Both the position numbers and the translations under genes were made by a program. The notes below the pieces were generated by a model. It saw only the letters and a list, made by a program, of their open reading frames with translations, was not told the DNA's origin and did no database searches. A stretch of 64,000 bases of DNA from Brevibacterium yomogidense (GTDB lineage Bacteria; Actinomycetota; Actinomycetes; Actinomycetales; Brevibacteriaceae): NCBI RefSeq assembly GCF_016107685.1, contig NZ_JABASY010000001.1:648187-712186 (forward strand), written 5' to 3'. This document shows positions 34,487-41,703 of the stretch, piece by piece. Positions within the stretch are counted from its first letter, which is position 1. The number at the start of each line of letters is the position of its first letter.

Positions 34487-34765
34487 CGATCGTCTCCGCG
34501 ATCCATGCGGGCGCGTAGGGCGACGTGCAGCTCGGGGGAGTGGGGTAGTCCTCGAGAACCTCCTGCTGCCCGACAACGCGGGCAGGTCCAAGCCTTCCGG
34601 GTCCTTCACGACACGGTTCGCCGTGAACGCCCACGCAGCGCTCTCCACATCGGGATCCGTATCGCGGTGCCATGCCAGGCGCAGAGGCTCCGCGTGCCTG
34701 CTCTTCTGCACGACGTAGCTCACGAACCAGTCGTGCGCCTTGGGAGTGCGGGTCTGCCGGATCAT
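34473..34765 (-). pseudogene. Short unknown gene with an apparent frameshift
   Basis: A protein-like minus-strand reading starts at ATG 34765 (TPKAHDWFVSYVVQKSRHAE, then LAWHRDTDPDVESAAWAFTANRVVKDPEGLDLPALSG) and then loses coding character. The neighbouring frame continues naturally (QQEVLEDYPTPPSCTSPYAP, then AWIAETIGREG and TGA at 34475-34473). Joining the two near base 34567, by one base in a CCC run, gives an uninterrupted protein of about 97 residues. Family not recognised. It is either a real one-base frameshift or a sequence error. It lies just before the transketolase operon end, on the same strand. Confidence 0.6.
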
Positions 34766-34819
34766 GGCGGGAGGGTGACCCGGCCCCGCAGGCCCGCACG
34801 AGGCGCAGCGGGAACCGGC

Positions 34820-35803
34820 TCAGAGGAGTGCGCGTACTCGCTGCACGATGCTGCGACTGCTGACTCCGTAGCGCTCCTGCAGCGTGGGCAGCGCCCCTGC
34901 GTCGAGGAACTCGTCCGGAAGTGCGACAGGAGTGACCTTCTTGAACGTTCCACTGAGAGCCAGTTCGTGTGCGACCGCGTCGAAGAGCCCTCCGATCACC
35001 GTATGGTTCTCCGCAGTGAGTACGAGCCTGTCCTTCGCGATCTCCGCGAGGACCGTGTCCGTATCGAAGGGTTTGAGAGTGGGGGAGTGGAGGACGGCGA
35101 CCTCGACTCCGTCGACCTCGAGCTGCTTCGCCGCCTCGAGCGCGTTCTCCGTCATCAGTCCGGTCGAGATGATGAGGACGTCGTTCCCGTCCCGCAGGAG
35201 CTTTGCCTTCCCGAGCTCGAATTCGTAGTCGTACTCGTCGAGAACAGTGGGAACCCTGCCCCGGAGGATCCGCGTGTAGGTCGGTCCGGGGTGCGCGGCG
35301 AGCTGCGGCACTGCTTGCCGGATGTCGACGGAGTCGCACGGGTCGACGATGGTCAACCCGGGGATCGACCGGAGGAGCGAGACGTCTTCCGTGGCCTGGT
35401 GTGAGGGGCCGTAACCGGTCGTGAGCCCCGGCAGCGCGCACACCATGTTCACGTTGAGCCCGGGTTCAGCGATGTCGAGGAGCAGGAAGTCGTACGCCCG
35501 GCGGGTCGCGAAGACGGAGTAGGTCGACGCGAATGGCGTGAATCCCTCCATCGCCAGGCCGGCCGCGGCTCCGAGCAGGGCCTGTTCCGCCATGCCCACC
35601 TGGTAGAAGCGATCAGGCATCTCATCACGGAAGATGTGGAGGTCCGTGTATTTCGCGAGGTCCGCGGAGAGGCCGACGATGCTGTCGTCCGTCCGGGCGA
35701 GGTCGATGAGGGCGTGGCCGAGCGGAGCGCTGTCCGTGCGCTGCCCCTCCTTCGCAATCGAGGCGTCCATGGCGCCGGACGTGAGCTTTGTGGTTGCGCT
35801 CAT
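34820..35803 (-). CDS. Transketolase C-terminal subunit (split transketolase)
   Basis: 327 residues carrying the pyrimidine-binding and C-terminal domains of transketolase (LIDLARTDDSIVGLSADLAKYTDLHIFRDEMPDRFYQVGMAEQALLGAAAGLAMEGFTPFASTYSVF, then GLTTGYGPSHQATEDVSLLRSIPGLTIVDPCDS). The Glu in VGMAEQ is the thiamine-activating residue. Acts with the N-terminal subunit encoded directly upstream (ATGA overlap). Split transketolases are often specialised enzymes of sugar or sulfosugar breakdown rather than the housekeeping pentose-phosphate enzyme. Confidence 0.9.
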   Translation of the reverse strand: MSATTKLTSGAMDASIAKEGQRTDSAPLGHALIDLARTDDSIVGLSADLAKYTDLHIFRDEMPDRFYQVGMAEQALLGAAAGLAMEGFTPFASTYSVFATRRAYDFLLLDIAEPGLNVNMVCALPGLTTGYGPSHQATEDVSLLRSIPGLTIVDPCDSVDIRQAVPQLAAHPGPTYTRILRGRVPTVLDEYDYEFELGKAKLLRDGNDVLIISTGLMTENALEAAKQLEVDGVEVAVLHSPTLKPFDTDTVLAEIAKDRLVLTAENHTVIGGLFDAVAHELALSGTFKKVTPVALPDEFLDAGALPTLQERYGVSSRSIVQRVRALL

Positions 35804-36663
35804 GCTTCGAAGTCCTCCTTGAGCTGTACGCGTGCCAGGTCCCATTCGTCGGCCGACACCTTCATGAAATGGAGCTTCTCCCTCTGTTCGAGGAACTTCA
35901 CGCCGCGACCCAGTTGGGTGTCCGCGATGAGGACACGGGGGCGCGGCGCATCGAGAGAGCGCAGCTCCTCGAGGTGGGTGAGCACCTCCGCGACAGAGTT
36001 GCCGTCGCAGCGGCGAACCTCCCATCCGAACGCCGTGAACTTGTCGGTGACGGATTCCATCGACAGCATGTCGGTGCTCTTCCCGTCGGCCTGCTGGTCG
36101 TTGAAGTCGACGATCGCGATGAGGTTGTCGAGGCGGTGGTGAGTGGCGACTGCGGCGGCCTCCCAGGTAGACCCCTCACCGAGCTCCCCGTCGGACAGCA
36201 GGTTGTAGACGAAGGAGCCCGATCGCTTGCGCTTGAGGCCCAGGGCCACCCCATTGGCGATGACGAGTCCGTGGCCGAGGGACCCTCCGGAGATCTCCAC
36301 GCCCGGGGTGTACGTCCGCATCGACGACATCGGGAACCGCGAATCGTCGGCGGCGTAAGTCTCGAGCTCTTCCTGAGGGAAGAACTTGGCCTCGACGAGC
36401 GCAGCGTACAGCGCGATGGCGTAATGACCGATCGACAGCAGGAACCGGTCGCGTCCCTCCCACTCCGGGTGCTGTGGGTCGAGGGTCAGCTGATCGGAGT
36501 AGAGCACGGCGAGGACATCCGCGATGTCGAGCGCCTGGCCGATGTACCCCTGTCCCTGGACTTCCGCCTGGGTCAGAGCGTTCTGCCTGATCCGATAAGC
36601 GGCCTCCCTGATGCGGGTGACGCGCTCCTCCGCGATCGGCGTGGCGTCGTGCTGTGCTGTCAT
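35800..36663 (-). CDS. Transketolase N-terminal subunit (split transketolase)
   Basis: 287 residues carrying the thiamine pyrophosphate domain: SDGELGEGSTWEAAAVATHHRLDNLIAIVDFNDQQADG is the GDG...N cofactor motif, and GHGLVIANGVALGLKRK and IGHYAIALYAALVEAKFF are family segments. Starts at 36663. It is downstream of the GntP-type permease (82-base gap) and coupled to the C-terminal subunit. Both halves together equal one transketolase. Confidence 0.92.
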   Translation of the reverse strand: MTAQHDATPIAEERVTRIREAAYRIRQNALTQAEVQGQGYIGQALDIADVLAVLYSDQLTLDPQHPEWEGRDRFLLSIGHYAIALYAALVEAKFFPQEELETYAADDSRFPMSSMRTYTPGVEISGGSLGHGLVIANGVALGLKRKRSGSFVYNLLSDGELGEGSTWEAAAVATHHRLDNLIAIVDFNDQQADGKSTDMLSMESVTDKFTAFGWEVRRCDGNSVAEVLTHLEELRSLDAPRPRVLIADTQLGRGVKFLEQREKLHFMKVSADEWDLARVQLKEDFEA

Positions 36664-36745
36664 CGGTGTCCTCTCTGAGAATGAGTGCGGTGGAAGAGGG
36701 CTTGCAGGTGTCCCGGTGTTCTTGCACGACACGCGGTACGTGCTC

Positions 36746-38179
36746 TCACGCGAAGATCCAGGCGACACCCACGACGAGTCCTCCTGCGACGCCGAGTGCG
36801 GTGACGAGAACCGACCACGTGCGGAGGCCATCGAGAACGGACAGGCCGAGGTAGCGGGTGACGATCCAGAACCCGGAGTCGTTGATGTGGGACAGGGTGA
36901 TGGCGCCGCAGCCGATCGCCAGATTCAACAGCGCGACCTGGTAGCTCGAGTAGTCTCCGGCTGCGATGGGAGCTGCGAGCAGGCCAGCTGTCGTGATCGC
37001 GGAGACGGTCGCTGATCCTTGCGCGGCACGGAGGACCGCCGCGAGGACGAAAGCGAGGAGGATGAGGGGGAAGCCGAGGGCCGTGAACAGGTCGGCCACA
37101 GCCTCGCCGATGCCGGTTTCGTTGAGCACCGCGGCGAAGACTCCTCCGGCGCCGGTCACGAAGACGACGATGGCGGCGGGGCCGAGCGCGCCGTCCATGA
37201 GCTCACCCATGCGCGAGACGCTGTAGCCACTCGGGATCGCGAGGACGATGAGCCCCACGAGCGCGGAGACGAGGAGTGCGAAGGCCGGCGCGCCGATGAG
37301 TGACAGCATGGCTGCCGCAGTCGTTCCCTCGTCGACGAACGAATTCCCGATGGTGCCCGTTCCGATCATGAGGACGGGGAGGACGATCACGAAGAGCACG
37401 GCAGCGGCCGAAGGCTTCCTGGTCTGCTCGCGTGCGCGGGTGCGGACGAAGTCCCCGTCCTCGGGCCCGTGCAGATGATTCGCGGCCGATACGGCGGCTC
37501 CCTCCGCGCCGGCGCCTTCCGTTCCGAAGGTGTCGTAATTGTGCTTGGTGTCCGGGAGCATCTCGAAGTCGTGCGCCGTCAGCCTGCGTGAGACGAGATA
37601 CCCGACGATCCCCACGGGGACGCACAGTGCAAGACCGAGCAGGGTGATGAGACCCATGTCTCCGTTCGTGATCTGCGCGCTGCCGACGATGCCGGGGTGC
37701 GGCGGCACCGTGACGTGGACGAAGAGCATGAGGGCGAGCGGCAGGCCGAACGCCAGAGGCGACTTCATCCCTGCGGCGCGCGCGAAGCTGTAGACGATCG
37801 GCACCAGGATGATGAACGCGACGTCGAAGAAGATCGGAATCGAGATGATGCAGCTCGCGATGGTCAGTGCGGGTGCGACGCGAGTGGGTCCCAATGCGCG
37901 TGTGAAGGTGCGTGCGAGGACTTCGGCTCCGCCGGTCTTCTCGACGATCGCGCCGAGCATCGCGCCGAGGCCGACGAGGAGCGCGACATTGCCGAGAGTG
38001 CTCCCCAGGCCTTCCATGACGAGGGGGATGACATCCGCAGGGCCGATCCCGGCCACGAGTGCGGTCGCGATGGACACGATGAGCAGCGAGAGGAACGCCG
38101 GCAGCTGCACCCGGATGACCATGACGAGCAGGAGCAGCACGGCGACGACGGCCGTGACGATGAGGAACAGCGGTGACAT
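36746..38179 (-). CDS. GntP-family gluconate/sugar-acid permease
   Basis: 477-residue membrane protein with about 12-14 hydrophobic segments: MSPLFLIVTAVVAVLLLLVMVIRVQLPAFLSLLI, then GNVALLVGLGAMLGAIVEKTGGAEVLA and SIPIFFDVAFIILVPIVYSFAR, then VPPHPGIVGSAQ. These are GntP hallmarks, including the conserved FFDV and PPHPG. Family members are proton symporters for gluconate, other aldonates or glycerate. The start at 38179 follows the dehydrogenase stop by five bases, with the ribosome binding site (GAGGAG) inside that gene. Confidence 0.92.
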   Translation of the reverse strand: MSPLFLIVTAVVAVLLLLVMVIRVQLPAFLSLLIVSIATALVAGIGPADVIPLVMEGLGSTLGNVALLVGLGAMLGAIVEKTGGAEVLARTFTRALGPTRVAPALTIASCIISIPIFFDVAFIILVPIVYSFARAAGMKSPLAFGLPLALMLFVHVTVPPHPGIVGSAQITNGDMGLITLLGLALCVPVGIVGYLVSRRLTAHDFEMLPDTKHNYDTFGTEGAGAEGAAVSAANHLHGPEDGDFVRTRAREQTRKPSAAAVLFVIVLPVLMIGTGTIGNSFVDEGTTAAAMLSLIGAPAFALLVSALVGLIVLAIPSGYSVSRMGELMDGALGPAAIVVFVTGAGGVFAAVLNETGIGEAVADLFTALGFPLILLAFVLAAVLRAAQGSATVSAITTAGLLAAPIAAGDYSSYQVALLNLAIGCGAITLSHINDSGFWIVTRYLGLSVLDGLRTWSVLVTALGVAGGLVVGVAWIFA

Positions 38180-38184
38180 GGGGC

Positions 38185-39069
38185 TCACTCCTCGTCGAGG
38201 TAGGTGCGGATGACCTGGGAGTCGTCCCTCGCGGTGAGCCCGGCGTCGGCGGCCCTCACGAAGCGGTCCCGGGCTGCGCGCACGAGGGACGCGTCGAAAT
38301 CGAGTGACTCCGCGATGTCCGCCACAAGGCCGGAATCCTTCACGAAGATGCTGACCGCGCTCGTGACTTCTGCGTCGAGCCCTTCGAGCATGCGGGGTCC
38401 GCGGTCGCCGAGCATCCACGAGCCGCCCGCCCCGGTCTGCACAGCGTCGAGGGCGGCGTGGGGGTCGAGGCCGAGCTTCTCGGCGAATGCGAGCGCTTCT
38501 GCGGCAGCTGCGAGGTGCACCGAGCAGAGCAGCTGGTTGACGGCCTTGAAGGACTGGCCGTCACCGATCCGAGTTCCTGCGGATACGACACGGCCGAAGG
38601 CGGACAGGAGCTCTTCGTGCTCGGCGATGAGGTCAGCAGGTCCCGACGCGAAGAGTGTGAGTGCGCTGCGCTTGGCGCCCGCAACGCCACCTGTGACCGG
38701 CACGTCGAGGATGCGAACAGCGGCCTTCTCGGCGATCCCGGCCGTGGCGACGACGGCTTCGGGTCCCACCGTGCTCATCACGATGAGGGTTGACCCCGGG
38801 CGCATCCGGGCGATCAGCCCGGAGTCGCCTTCGACTGCGGTGCGCAGCTGTTCCGGCGTCGCGACCATGACGACGACGACGTCCGCCTCCGCAGCGGATG
38901 TCGGGGTGGCTTCGACGTCGAGTCCCGCAGCGGATGCGCGTTCGCGGGACGCCTCGAACGGATCGACACCGGTCACTGAGGCGCCGAAGGATTTCAGCTG
39001 GAGCGCCATCGGCAGTCCGATCGCGCCGATACCGACGAAGGACACTCGCGGGGGAGTGCTGAACGACAT
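38185..39069 (-). CDS. NAD(P)-dependent 3-hydroxyacid dehydrogenase (HIBADH family)
   Basis: 294 residues. Rossmann motif VSFVGIGAIGLPMALQLKSFG, substrate-binding DVPVTGGVAGAKRSALTLFASG, catalytic Lys in SFKAVNQLL. The family includes tartronate-semialdehyde reductase, 3-hydroxyisobutyrate dehydrogenase and L-threonate dehydrogenase; with GntP next door a sugar-acid substrate is favoured. First gene of the operon, AGGAGG five bases before the ATG, and two GntR/FadR-type operators 47-71 bases upstream. Confidence 0.88.
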   Translation of the reverse strand: MSFSTPPRVSFVGIGAIGLPMALQLKSFGASVTGVDPFEASRERASAAGLDVEATPTSAAEADVVVVMVATPEQLRTAVEGDSGLIARMRPGSTLIVMSTVGPEAVVATAGIAEKAAVRILDVPVTGGVAGAKRSALTLFASGPADLIAEHEELLSAFGRVVSAGTRIGDGQSFKAVNQLLCSVHLAAAAEALAFAEKLGLDPHAALDAVQTGAGGSWMLGDRGPRMLEGLDAEVTSAVSIFVKDSGLVADIAESLDFDASLVRAARDRFVRAADAGLTARDDSQVIRTYLDEE

Positions 39070-39115
39070 TGTTCCTCCTGGGGTTCGCGTCCACCCGCAA
39101 GGCGAAGCGGGATCG

Positions 39116-39140
39116 TGGTCAGACCATATTGGTCTGACCA
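39116..39140. promoter_or_regulatory. Two FadR-type operators upstream of the 3-hydroxyacid dehydrogenase
   Basis: TGGTCAGACCA (39116-39126) and TGGTCTGACCA (39130-39140) both match the TGGT-NNN-ACCA operator of FadR-like GntR regulators; the second extends to ATTGGTC-T-GACCAAT. The two are mirror images and so form a larger inverted repeat. A FadR-type regulator is encoded immediately upstream. Confidence 0.75.
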
Positions 39141-39212
39141 ATCAGGATCAGTAAAGCACTTCGTGAGAATGAGCGCAATGATCGATTCCGGCGGGGAGGG
39201 TGTCCGTGATGA

Positions 39213-39923
39213 TCAGGCGAGGAGGCCGCGATGGACGTCGAAGTGAAGGCGGATCGCCGCCGAGATCGCGGTCGGGTGGCCGGATTCGAGAGCGGTGACG
39301 ATCTCTTCGTGCACGCTGTCGGTCCGGAATACTTCGGGTTTCGAGCCGCCGTTCGCGGCCGTTTCCGCGGCAAGCGCGTGTCTGCGACGGTCGAGGATGT
39401 CGGAGCGCAGCGCGCCGTCGAGGCTGTCGATGACGAAGGTGAGGAGAGCGTTGTCCGCCTGCCGGAGGAGGAGGCGGTGGAACGCGAGATCGGCCTCGCA
39501 CCCAGCGGCCGCGTCTCCGTTCGCGGAGGCGGCGTGCATGTCGTCGATGAGTGCTCGCAGCTGTGCGGCGATGCCCTCTTCCAGGGGGGTGCTCAGCTGA
39601 GGGAGGACCCCGATCTCCAGCATCTCGCGGAATCTCTCGATGTCGTCGATCGGCAGCTGGCCCGACTTCTCCATGAGTGTGAAGACGTTGGACTTCTCGT
39701 CGGCGTCCGGCACGCGGAGGACTGTGCCGGAGCCCTGGACGCGCGAGAGGAGGCCGACGGTCTGCAGGCCGGCCAGATACTCGCGCACCCGGGGTCGGCT
39801 GAGATTGGTGAGCGCTGCGATCTCCCGTTCGGTGGCGACGCGAATGCCGTCCTCCGTGGGGCGTCCCGTGGCCGCGAGCACTTCGACGAAGTCCGCTGCG
39901 GACTCGATCTGCCTGGGTTCCAT
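39213..39923 (-). CDS. FadR-type GntR transcriptional regulator
   Basis: 236 residues. Winged helix (VATEREIAALTNLSRPRVREYLAGLQTVGLLSRVQGSGTVL, about 29-70) and an FCD-type helical effector domain (IDDIERFREMLEIGVLPQLS, DLAFHRLLLRQADNALLTFVIDSL, VHEEIVTALESGHPTAISAAIRLHFDVH). The His and Asp residues fit the metal-containing effector pocket of FCD domains. Start at 39923 with GGAAGGA ahead. It lies between the dehydrogenase operon and the SDR gene, all on the same strand, and the paired operators at 39116-39140 make it the likely local repressor. Confidence 0.9.
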   Translation of the reverse strand: MEPRQIESAADFVEVLAATGRPTEDGIRVATEREIAALTNLSRPRVREYLAGLQTVGLLSRVQGSGTVLRVPDADEKSNVFTLMEKSGQLPIDDIERFREMLEIGVLPQLSTPLEEGIAAQLRALIDDMHAASANGDAAAGCEADLAFHRLLLRQADNALLTFVIDSLDGALRSDILDRRRHALAAETAANGGSKPEVFRTDSVHEEIVTALESGHPTAISAAIRLHFDVHRGLLA

Positions 39924-40047
39924 CGTCCTTCCGTTCGTCTGGGCGCGGAAGCGGCAGAGCGGAGCCCGGTCGGCGTTCCCGTCCTGCGGCATCCGAGCCG
40001 GTGCCAAGGTCGACCAATGGTCTCATGCGGGTGAGCCGACCGCGGCT

Positions 40048-40818
40048 TCACGTCATGTGCAGCCCGCCGTTGATGTGCACGGTCTGACCGGTGATGAGCG
40101 CGGCCTCCTCGCTCACGAGGTGGCGGATCGTGGCGGCGACGTCCTGCGGCGTCGCGATCGCGTCGAGCACGGAATCCGCGGCCATGCCCTCCTTGCGCTC
40201 GGGTGTGAGCGTCCCTCCCATGAGGTCCGTGTCGACCGGGCCGGGGGCGATCGCATTCGCGGTGACGCCGCGGCGTCCGAGCTCGCGAGCGATTCCGCGC
40301 ATGAGGGCTTCGACGGCCGCTTTGGAGGCGGAGTACGGGGTCTTCGAGTACGTCCCGCCCCCACGATGCGATGAGACCGAGGACAGTGAGACGATCCTTC
40401 CGACCCCGTTGTCCGTGAGCGTGCGTGCGACGCGTTGGGTGACCCAGTGGACGGCGTCGAGGTTGGCGGTGAGCACGTGCCGCCACTCTTCCGGCTCGAC
40501 TTCGAGGTACGGGGTCGGGGACGAGACGCCCGCGCAATTCACCAGTGCGACGATCTGTGGTGCGGAGGCTTCGATCGTGTCGATCGCCCTGCTCGCTTCG
40601 GCGCGATTCGCGAGGTCCGCGCCGGCTCCGACCGCTCGGACCGCGTGCGCTGCTGAGATCTCCGCCGCGAGCCGCTCGGCCTGGTCTGCGTGACGGGCGA
40701 TGAGCCCGAGGTTCCACCCTGCCTGTGCGAGCACCCACGCGGTGCGGCGTCCTATGCCGCGTTCGGACCCCACTCCCGTGATGATGGCGGTTCGTCGGGC
40801 GGGGAAAGCGGACGGCAT
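40048..40818 (-). CDS. Short-chain dehydrogenase/reductase (SDR)
   Basis: 256 residues, classical SDR: cofactor loop IITGVGSERGIGRRTAWVLAQ, NCAGVSS, active-site Ser in IVSLSSVSS and YSASK (Tyr-x-x-x-Lys), and C-terminal VRHLVSE-like plus GQTVHINGGLHM. Cofactor preference is not clear. Likely oxidises a polyol or sugar-acid hydroxyl in the same pathway as the permease, transketolase and dehydrogenase. GAGGAG precedes the ATG at 40818. A GACCA-A-TGGTC element at 40012-40022 lies between its stop and the FadR-type gene. Confidence 0.88.
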   Translation of the reverse strand: MPSAFPARRTAIITGVGSERGIGRRTAWVLAQAGWNLGLIARHADQAERLAAEISAAHAVRAVGAGADLANRAEASRAIDTIEASAPQIVALVNCAGVSSPTPYLEVEPEEWRHVLTANLDAVHWVTQRVARTLTDNGVGRIVSLSSVSSHRGGGTYSKTPYSASKAAVEALMRGIARELGRRGVTANAIAPGPVDTDLMGGTLTPERKEGMAADSVLDAIATPQDVAATIRHLVSEEAALITGQTVHINGGLHMT

Positions 40819-40916
40819 GGCGGTCTCCTCGGGGTTGGTGGGCAGCACAGTGGACGGAAGCGACAGTACATCTCAGCGTCCGCAGGGCACGAGCGACCGG
40901 GGGCGCCGCCGTGCTC

Positions 40917-40953
40917 ATGTTTGCAAGACATGCAAGATCATGTGAATGCATCC
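40917..40953 (+). promoter_or_regulatory. 37-bp repeated element, copy 1
   Basis: Shares 32 of 37 bases with the copy at 41645-41681. The core is the inverted repeat ACATG-N6-CATGT (40928-40943) followed by GAATG. It lies about 100 bases upstream of the SDR start and in the same orientation as copy 2. Likely a regulator site that was duplicated or carried with the intervening DNA. Confidence 0.6.
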
Positions 40954-41002
40954 GCCCTGTGCTCGCGTCTCCTCAGTGTTTCATCACAGGGTTCCCATTG
41001 CT

Positions 41003-41291
41003 GTGACCGAAAACAGGCGTGACTCCAGTTCCAAGGGCTGCATCATGAAGGGTCAAGACATGGCCATCTCGCACCTGTGATGCTGAAGAGGGGGCGCGTG
41101 TTCCCACTGAGGGCGGAATCACCGAGGAGGCACTCGACAGCATTGCCTTCACTGCAGAGGGGCCGGTGTCGGTCTTCACGAGGGTCCCCTGTGACCGTGA
41201 TCATCTGGGGAGTCTGCTTGATCGCTCCGACCAAGAAATGCCCGAACTGGTATCGCGAGAAGGACAAATCCGATCATCAGTAATACGTTGA
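41003..41291 (+). pseudogene. Possible decayed gene (two joined frames)
   Basis: A plus-strand reading begins GTG 41003 (VTENRRDSSSKGCIMKGQDM) and stops at 41080. The neighbouring frame then continues with protein-like composition (CDAEEGARVPTEGGITEEAL, DSIAFTAEGPVSVFTR, SLLDRSDQEMPELVSREGQI) to TGA at 41291. A one-base shift near 41075 would join them into about 96 residues. Family unknown. It overlaps the minus-strand membrane-protein candidate, so only one of the two is likely to be real. Confidence 0.3.
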
Positions 41292-41379
41292 ACGGGCTGT
41301 CGAAATAGAAGAATACCGATGCGGACAGGGCGAACGCCAGGGGGAACGAGCAGAGAAACAATATGATCTTCTTGTTCAT
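41176..41379 (-). CDS. Small two-helix membrane protein, unknown
   Basis: 67 residues: MNKKIILFLCSFPLAFALSA opens the first of two hydrophobic helices, then FDSPFN, a second helix (VLLMIGFVLLAIPVRAFLG) and a charged tail. ATG preceded by GGAGG at nine bases. Codon use (ATA, TTA, TTT, CTT, GTA) is unlike the rest of the window and suggests recent transfer or relaxed selection. Not recognised. The tail overlaps a further possible frame (40973-41179, GTGA overlap) that I do not consider reliable. Confidence 0.45.
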   Translation of the reverse strand: MNKKIILFLCSFPLAFALSASVFFYFDSPFNVLLMIGFVLLAIPVRAFLGRSDQADSPDDHGHRGPS

Positions 41380-41644
41380 TGCGGGCGACCTCCATTCTCG
41401 ACTCGACGCTACGCCTGGCGCGCCCCGCGCGTCGACGGGCGCATTCGCCTATTCGGGTGAATGCAGGTAGATCCGCCACGGCACCACTCGATCATGCTCT
41501 GGCTCAGCGTCACCGTTGAGGGCCCCACCAGGGCTGAGCCGCATCGCGCAGAGGCAGGCACAGCAGCTGACCCTGCCGCATCGCAACGAAAACCCCACGA
41601 CCATCCCACTCTGCAAGAAGGCCTTCACGCCGCGCACTCAGAAG

Positions 41645-41681
41645 ATGTATACAAAACATGCACGATCATGTGAATGTATCC
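41645..41681 (+). promoter_or_regulatory. 37-bp repeated element, copy 2, with TGTATACA
   Basis: Second copy of the 37-bp element, here 23 bases upstream of the peptide-binding lipoprotein start. It contains ACATG-N6-CATGT (41656-41671) and, at its left end, the palindrome TGTATACA (41646-41653), which also occurs at 50478-50485. A GntR regulator is encoded at the end of the downstream operon and may bind here. Confidence 0.55.
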
Positions 41682-41703
41682 AATCCACTCGAGTGAGGAC
41701 CGC

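Larger units (their letters stand above)
40819..41703. other. Gene-poor, lower-GC region between SDR and peptide operon
   Basis: 885 bases with visibly lower GC than the flanks, especially 40950-41400. It holds two near-identical 37-bp elements at its ends (40917-40953 and 41645-41681), one likely small membrane-protein gene on the minus strand (41176-41379), and a possible decayed plus-strand gene (41003-41291). No transposase, integrase, tRNA or terminal inverted repeat was found. 41400-41640 has no convincing coding frame. Confidence 0.6.

Noticed and set aside
40973-41179. Minus-strand 68-residue frame overlapping the small membrane gene by GTGA
   Set aside because: Composition is not convincingly protein-like, GTG start without ribosome binding site, and no recognised motif.
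40917-41681. Insertion sequence bounded by direct repeats
   Set aside because: No transposase, no terminal inverted repeats, and the repeats contain internal palindromes more typical of operators and lie at promoter distances from both flanking genes.
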